From positions 1-42,639 of the IMG/VR virus record IMGVR_UViG_3300020183_000163: a DNA stretch of 42,639 nt. One strand, written 5' to 3'. Origin of the DNA: a virus. Positions 39,125-42,639 of this stretch are shown piece by piece. The position numbers and the translations under genes were made by a program. Positions within the stretch are counted from its first letter, which is position 1. The number at the start of each line of letters is the position of its first letter. The notes below the pieces were generated by a model that worked only from the letters and a program-made list of their open reading frames with translations, was not told the origin of the DNA and searched no databases.

Positions 39125-39406
39125 TTAGCAATTCCAAGCTCTCAATGATTTATTTATTCTTGAATCTGGGTCTCGTGCAGTTTTCTTAGAAGTTAATTTC
39201 TTCTTCATGCCCTTCATTCTTGCACAAAATGACGACCTACGGGGATTTCCAACCTTTTTTGAAGGTGCCTTAAGGTCGCTTCCAGGATTCTCACGTTCGT
39301 AAGATTTTCTTCCCTTCTCATTGAGTCCACCTTTTTTATTTTGACCCTCCTTACGAGTCCATGCTGATTCTTCTAATTGCTCAGAAAACTCTTTAAATGT
39401 TTTCAT
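39125..39406 (-). CDS. DUF6321-like basic protein (93 aa)
   Basis: MKTFKEFSEQLEESAWTRKE, then GQNKKGGLNEKGRKSYEREN, SFCARMKGMKKKLTS and DPDSRINKSLRAWNC. The order W-x-R-K-E-G-x-x-x-x-G-G-L-N, S-F-C-A-R-M-x-G-M-K and D-P-D-S-R-I-N-K-x-L-R-x-W is that of the unknown family I recall as DUF6321, common in marine T4-like phages. It is very basic and may bind DNA. The location between small terminase and large terminase suggests, as inference only, a packaging accessory. Confidence 0.8.
   Translation of the reverse strand: MKTFKEFSEQLEESAWTRKEGQNKKGGLNEKGRKSYERENPGSDLKAPSKKVGNPRRSSFCARMKGMKKKLTSKKTARDPDSRINKSLRAWNC
39151..39158 (-). promoter_or_regulatory. Weak late promoter candidate AATAAATA within the DUF6321-like gene
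   Basis: Minus-strand AATAAATA is coded within R-I-N-K of the 93-aa protein, 29 nt upstream of the 50-aa gene. It may be chance, since Ile-Asn-Lys codons give this word. Confidence 0.25.
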
Positions 39407-39427
39407 GTTAGGTTTTAGATTAAGTTA

Positions 39428-39673
39428 TTAGTTTGAATACGCAACTTTAACTGCTTTAAATCCTGCACCACCTTCAAGTGTATCCGTTGGATCCTTCTCA
39501 ACAAAAGCAATTTCATTTGCTGCCATTGTAAAACTACCAACTGTAACACCATCAATATCTTTACGAGTTACTAATGCTGCAGTGCTAGTATTGATAACTC
39601 TAACAACAGTTGCTAAACTAACGTTAGTTGCTGATGTTAAAGTGGTTTCTGTAGCTAATACTTTAAGTGCCAT
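39428..39673 (-). CDS. Small beta-rich protein, possibly virion-associated (81 aa)
   Basis: MALKVLATETTLTSATNVSL, then VVRVINTSTAALVTRKDIDG and MAANEIAFVEKDPTDTLEGG. It is almost all predicted beta strand, without charged helices. Such a compact beta protein under its own NATAAATA box (39693-39700) would suit a capsid or tail decoration protein. Small beta proteins of this type occur between genes 16 and 17 in cyanophages. No function is established. Confidence 0.7.
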   Translation of the reverse strand: MALKVLATETTLTSATNVSLATVVRVINTSTAALVTRKDIDGVTVGSFTMAANEIAFVEKDPTDTLEGGAGFKAVKVAYSN

Positions 39674-39691
39674 AGTACTTCTTTTTATTGA

Positions 39692-40114
39692 TTATTTATT
39701 ATCTATCAAACCTTGCTTAATTAATTTTGAGAGTTCTGCTGTTGAACCAACAAATAATGCATTGTTATTAGTTACATTTTGTTTTGATTTTGGTCCCTCT
39801 TCAAGATCTTGCATTTTCTTTTGAAGGTCAATTAATTTATCTGTAGCGTCTGAGACGCTTTTAATTAATTGACCAGCAACCTCATATGCTCTGGGGTGAT
39901 CAGAGGCACCAGCAACTTCTAAGATGCCATCCAAAGCCTCTTGACCTTTATCTATAATATTATATAATTGCGCTCTAGAATATTCATAATCTTTTTTAAT
40001 ATCTTTTTCAATATCAATATCAATATTTTTTTGTTTTTTCTTTTCGGGTGTTACTGAAATTAATTCAGTAGCAACATCTAGAGCTTGCTCAATACCATCA
40101 AATTGTTCTTTCAT
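39692..40114 (-). CDS. gp16: Terminase small subunit (T4 gp16-like)
   Basis: Recognises phage DNA and stimulates gp17. The 140 residues contain KDYEYSRAQLYNIIDKGQEA, LDGILEVAGASDHPRAYEVA and GQLIKSVSDATDKLIDLQKK, the oligomerising helical hairpin of gp16. They end with NNALFVGSTAELSKLIKQ, a typical C-terminal peptide. T4 gp16 is 164 aa. It is 2 nt after gene 15. Confidence 0.93.
   Translation of the reverse strand: MKEQFDGIEQALDVATELISVTPEKKKQKNIDIDIEKDIKKDYEYSRAQLYNIIDKGQEALDGILEVAGASDHPRAYEVAGQLIKSVSDATDKLIDLQKKMQDLEEGPKSKQNVTNNNALFVGSTAELSKLIKQGLIDNK
39693..39700 (-). promoter_or_regulatory. Late promoter candidate AATAAATA before the 81-aa gene
   Basis: Minus-strand AATAAATA overlapping the gene 16 stop and 20 nt upstream of the ATG at 39673. 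Confidence 0.45.
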
Positions 40115-40116
40115 GT

Positions 40117-40917
40117 TTATGAGTAGTACGCAACCGTTTCATTAAACCCAAAATCATCATCTGCAGTTAACAAGGAATCATCAATGGCATTGATTACCCC
40201 ATCATTATTAATATCAGTAAGTGCTTTTGGAGTTACTTCATATTGACGATGCCTGCTTGGAATAGTGCGATCAGTATTTGCATACTCTTTTACTATTGCT
40301 TTTTTGATTTCGCCAACATCAGTGCTAGGACCATAGATATAAGTTTTAATAGAGAATCTTAGTGTATATGTAATAATTCTTCTATCTTCAAAATCTCCTT
40401 CATACTTATCACTAAAATCAATAGTTGTTAAAACAATTGGAACATCTTTTACAATTAATGCATCTTCAACAAGTTTAATACTTATGTTGAATGATGGTTG
40501 AAAAAATGGTACAATTTGCTCTATGATTTGAAGAGCATCGTCTTGAGTCCTACTTAAGATGTTTAATTCAAATTCCAAATTATATGGAACTGGTACATAA
40601 GTTTTTTTTACACCTTCGTTATCTGCATTTGAAAGACAGTATTGAACAGGACTTTGCTTTCTAGAAGGATCATAAGACATTCCCACCATTTCAAATGATA
40701 ACCTTGGCAGGGTTATGGCATTTGATCTACCCAATTCTGGTTGTTCCGTCAAACGTGCAAGGAACTTCTCTCTAGGACCATATGCCAGAGGAACCTTCAT
40801 TCTCTGATAAGTAGATCCATCTTCATTAACTTTTCTAATTTCTATATTATTAAAAAGTGTGCCGAAACCAACGACACACTTTCTTATAATTTGGTTATAA
40901 CTGTAATTACCTAACAT
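40117..40917 (-). CDS. gp15: Tail terminator / sheath stabiliser (T4 gp15-like)
   Basis: Forms the hexameric ring that closes the tail and joins it to the neck. The 266 residues (MLGNYSYNQIIRKCVVGFGT, LFNNIEIRKVNEDGSTYQRM, KVPLAYGPREKFLARLTEQP, then YVPVPYNLEFELNILSRTQD) match cyanophage gp15. T4 gp15 is 272 aa. The C-terminal 35 residues carry a perfect EF-hand/dockerin-type loop, DINNDGVINAID (235-246), not known to me in T4 gp15. The gene is packed between gene 14 and gene 16 with 2-nt gaps. Confidence 0.94.
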   Translation of the reverse strand: MLGNYSYNQIIRKCVVGFGTLFNNIEIRKVNEDGSTYQRMKVPLAYGPREKFLARLTEQPELGRSNAITLPRLSFEMVGMSYDPSRKQSPVQYCLSNADNEGVKKTYVPVPYNLEFELNILSRTQDDALQIIEQIVPFFQPSFNISIKLVEDALIVKDVPIVLTTIDFSDKYEGDFEDRRIITYTLRFSIKTYIYGPSTDVGEIKKAIVKEYANTDRTIPSRHRQYEVTPKALTDINNDGVINAIDDSLLTADDDFGFNETVAYYS

Positions 40918-40919
40918 GA

Positions 40920-41792
40920 TTATACATTCCTATTTCCGTATTCTCCAAATGGATTTGTTTCAGTGAAATCTAAAATATTATCACCTGTATTTTCAACTTT
41001 GATGTTGTCAGCGTAGGTATCCTTAATATCTAGTTCATCAAAACCAGTAATATTTATAGTAAATCCACTTTGTAATCCTGTAAGAGTTTCATTCTTAACA
41101 AATTCACCGTCAAAGGATCTTAATTCCACATAAGGTGGATTGTTATTAAAGTTGATTTTATTTATTCTTGCTTTAGATCCTGATGTAGATCCAACAACTT
41201 CTTCCCCAATTTCTGGGGAACCATTTAATTGATTATAGTAATACTTAATGATAAAACCTTCATCAACTTGAGTATCAAATATTCCTTCATTTGGAACTTC
41301 ATCTCTATATTCATAAAGTTCACATTTTAATTTATACGTATATAATTTACCAAATTGGTAAAATGGATCTTCATGCTCAACAAATTTAATTTCAAAAAAA
41401 TTATCTGTCAAAGGAAAATGAATAATATCTCCTTCTTGTGGTCTATCTCCAACAAGCACTCCTTCAATATTTGCCATTGACATAGTAACAAAATCTTCAA
41501 ATCTCTGTCTTGAAATTACCAGAGTAATTTCATCCGTTGATCTAATACCAAATTTTGTCAGAAGGTCACCCTGTCCTTGAAATCCATCAAAATTTTCCAT
41601 GTATGCTTCTATCAAATATGCATCTGAAAATTGAGATGCGATAACTTCATTTAAGATATCATCTTTGTTTATAATTTGTCTTGGAATATAATGTATATCT
41701 AAACCAAACATTTTAATGTATTCATCAACCAAAGATTGATTAAGAAACTGTTCGTTTCTAGTACCGTGAGTAAAGTAAGTAGATCTAGGCAT
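40920..41792 (-). CDS. gp14: Neck protein (T4 gp14-like)
   Basis: Completes the head-tail neck with gp13. The 290 residues (MPRSTYFTHGTRNEQFLNQS, LVDEYIKMFGLDIHYIPRQI, then GDLLTKFGIRSTDEITLVIS and FPLTDNFFEIKFVEHEDPFY) match the cyanophage gp14 pattern. T4 gp14 is 256 aa. A Ser/Gly-containing barrel near residue 205 (GEEVVGSTSGSKARINKINF) is an extra small domain. It follows gene 13 by 2 nt and precedes gene 15 by 2 nt. Confidence 0.94.
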   Translation of the reverse strand: MPRSTYFTHGTRNEQFLNQSLVDEYIKMFGLDIHYIPRQIINKDDILNEVIASQFSDAYLIEAYMENFDGFQGQGDLLTKFGIRSTDEITLVISRQRFEDFVTMSMANIEGVLVGDRPQEGDIIHFPLTDNFFEIKFVEHEDPFYQFGKLYTYKLKCELYEYRDEVPNEGIFDTQVDEGFIIKYYYNQLNGSPEIGEEVVGSTSGSKARINKINFNNNPPYVELRSFDGEFVKNETLTGLQSGFTINITGFDELDIKDTYADNIKVENTGDNILDFTETNPFGEYGNRNV

Positions 41793-41794
41793 AA

Positions 41795-42598
41795 TTACCC
41801 TATCATATCTAATGCTGGAAGTTCATAAGAAGAACGCATTTCAATTTCTATTTTTTCTACCTCAGCAATAGCATCATCATATAATTGTCTTCCATTCATA
41901 GTAATGCCACCAGGAAGTTGTGCTCCTTGGAACTTAATTAAATTCTGACCCCATTGCCTTTTAATTAATGATGTCAAATAACGCTTTAAAAATGGATCAT
42001 TATAAATCTGAGAGTTTGTTGTTGGATCTAAAACTCTATAGCAATCTATAATTACATATTCTCCTTCATCAATTTGCTTAGAATCTGTATCAATATAAAG
42101 GCGATCTCTTCTTCTATTATATCTGTAAGGAATAAAAGATCCATTATTTAAAACCATATCTAATGTTTCAAGATAAGATTTAGTCATATAATAACTTAGA
42201 ATATCAACTGATCCAAATTGATATAAATCATTTAAAAATAGTTGATACTCAAGACCAAAAAGATTACTCCTAATGTTACTTCCTTTAACACCAAAAATAT
42301 TATTAATGCCAATTACATGATCAGGAACAACAATATAATTATTTCTTTCTTCCCATGTAGTTGTTCCTACCGTAGTTGTAGTGTTACTACTAGTAAATCT
42401 AGTTACATCAGCAGCAGTGAATTGATGCTTTAAAAACATTCTTTCAATGCCATCAAAATGGCGCTCATGAAAATATTGAATAGCATCATCAATCAGATCT
42501 TCAATCTGATCATCATCTACGTTAATTTCCAGAACTGGTTTACCTAACCTACGTAAACAATATTCTTTTAGTTGTGCTCTTGTTGATGGTTGCGCCAT
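41795..42598 (-). CDS. gp13: Neck protein (T4 gp13-like)
   Basis: Binds the portal after packaging. The 267 residues (MAQPSTRAQLKEYCLRRLGK, PVLEINVDDDQIEDLIDDAI, QYFHERHFDGIERMFLKHQF, then GAQLPGGITMNGRQLYDDAI) match cyanophage gp13. T4 gp13 is 309 aa. The gene opens the virion module in this window. A terminator hairpin with a CTAAATA loop lies just upstream. Confidence 0.95.
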   Translation of the reverse strand: MAQPSTRAQLKEYCLRRLGKPVLEINVDDDQIEDLIDDAIQYFHERHFDGIERMFLKHQFTAADVTRFTSSNTTTTVGTTTWEERNNYIVVPDHVIGINNIFGVKGSNIRSNLFGLEYQLFLNDLYQFGSVDILSYYMTKSYLETLDMVLNNGSFIPYRYNRRRDRLYIDTDSKQIDEGEYVIIDCYRVLDPTTNSQIYNDPFLKRYLTSLIKRQWGQNLIKFQGAQLPGGITMNGRQLYDDAIAEVEKIEIEMRSSYELPALDMIG

Positions 42599-42607
42599 TT
42601 ATACGCA

Positions 42608-42639
42608 TAAAAAAGTCCTCTGCTTTATTTAGCAGAGGA
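42608..42639 (-). terminator. Intrinsic terminator upstream of gene 13, with CTAAATA in its loop
   Basis: TCCTCTGC pairs with GCAGAGGA (8 bp) around loop TAAATAAA, followed by CTTTTTT on the minus strand. It would end a transcript arriving from beyond the right edge. The loop and its 5' neighbour read CTAAATA (42626-42632), the same word found before genes 19 and 20. Confidence 0.8.

Noticed and set aside
41049-41056. TATAAATA word inside gene 14
   Set aside because: Thr-Ile-Asn-Ile codons; no gene starts nearby.
1-42639. CRISPR array, tRNA genes, insertion sequences or integrase
   Set aside because: No direct-repeat/spacer pattern, tRNA cloverleaf, transposase or integrase motif was seen; the phage appears strictly lytic in this window.

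Overview
The window is a contiguous piece of a T4-like (Myoviridae-type) marine phage genome, most probably a cyanophage. Every convincing gene lies on the minus strand, so transcription runs from high to low coordinates. The DNA is AT-rich, genes are packed with 1-30 nt overlaps, and no gap reaches 300 bases. The gene order (13-14-15-16-17-18-19-20-21-22-23, then 3-uvsY-uvsW-55-47-46, then 45-44-62-regA-43-uvsX-41-61-nrdA) is that of T4-like phages of marine picocyanobacteria. A DUF3110-type gene between 47 and 46, a CobS/CobT-like pair, Hsp20, MazG and the missing gene 24 point the same way. A related SAR11 (Pelagibacter) host cannot be excluded because no photosynthesis gene is in view.

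Layout from right to left. 42639-28764 is the virion module: neck and tail-completion proteins (gp13, gp14, gp15), small terminase gp16, three small unknown genes, large terminase gp17, an enlarged tail sheath gp18, tail tube gp19, portal gp20, a small core protein, protease gp21, scaffold gp22 and major capsid protein gp23. 28760-22117 holds a gp3-like tail protein and the recombination and late-sigma genes (uvsY, uvsW, an LSm-like gene, 55, 47, DUF3110, 46) plus a doubtful small gene. 22091-18783 is a HExxH/VWA protein with a MoxR/CobS-type AAA+ ATPase. 18667-6512 is the replication module: a DUF3310-like gene, clamp 45, loader 44, an inserted HNH endonuclease and Dam-type methylase, loader 62, regA, hsp20, three more LSm-like genes with a nucleotidyltransferase-fold gene, polymerase 43, uvsX, a 2OG-Fe(II) oxygenase, helicase 41 and mazG. 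6486-2111 is a second group of late, probably virion-associated genes of unknown function. 2101-1 holds a coiled-coil membrane protein, primase 61 and the 5' part of nrdA.

Regulation is readable. T4-type late promoters (NATAAATA, three of them exact TATAAATA in intergenic leaders) precede virion genes, hsp20 and the unknown genes at 6486 and 3711. A fourth exact copy lies inside the 467-codon ORF, in front of an internal start. A near-consensus host-type -35/-10 promoter precedes sigma gene 55, and a weaker one precedes the clamp operon. Intrinsic terminators close the units ending at gp23, gp46, RegA and the 55-aa gene, and one sits at the right edge.

How the parts fit: gp55 and gp45 should redirect host RNA polymerase to the late promoters; gp43/44/62/45/41/61 replicate the DNA; UvsX/UvsY/UvsW/46/47 recombine it; NrdA and MazG act on nucleotide pools; gp20-23 build the prohead, gp16/17 fill it, and gp3/13/14/15/18/19 complete neck and tail. 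The least explained parts are the HExxH-VWA/AAA+ pair, the four LSm-like paralogues, the HNH-Dam insertion and the gene-within-gene at 4007-5410.
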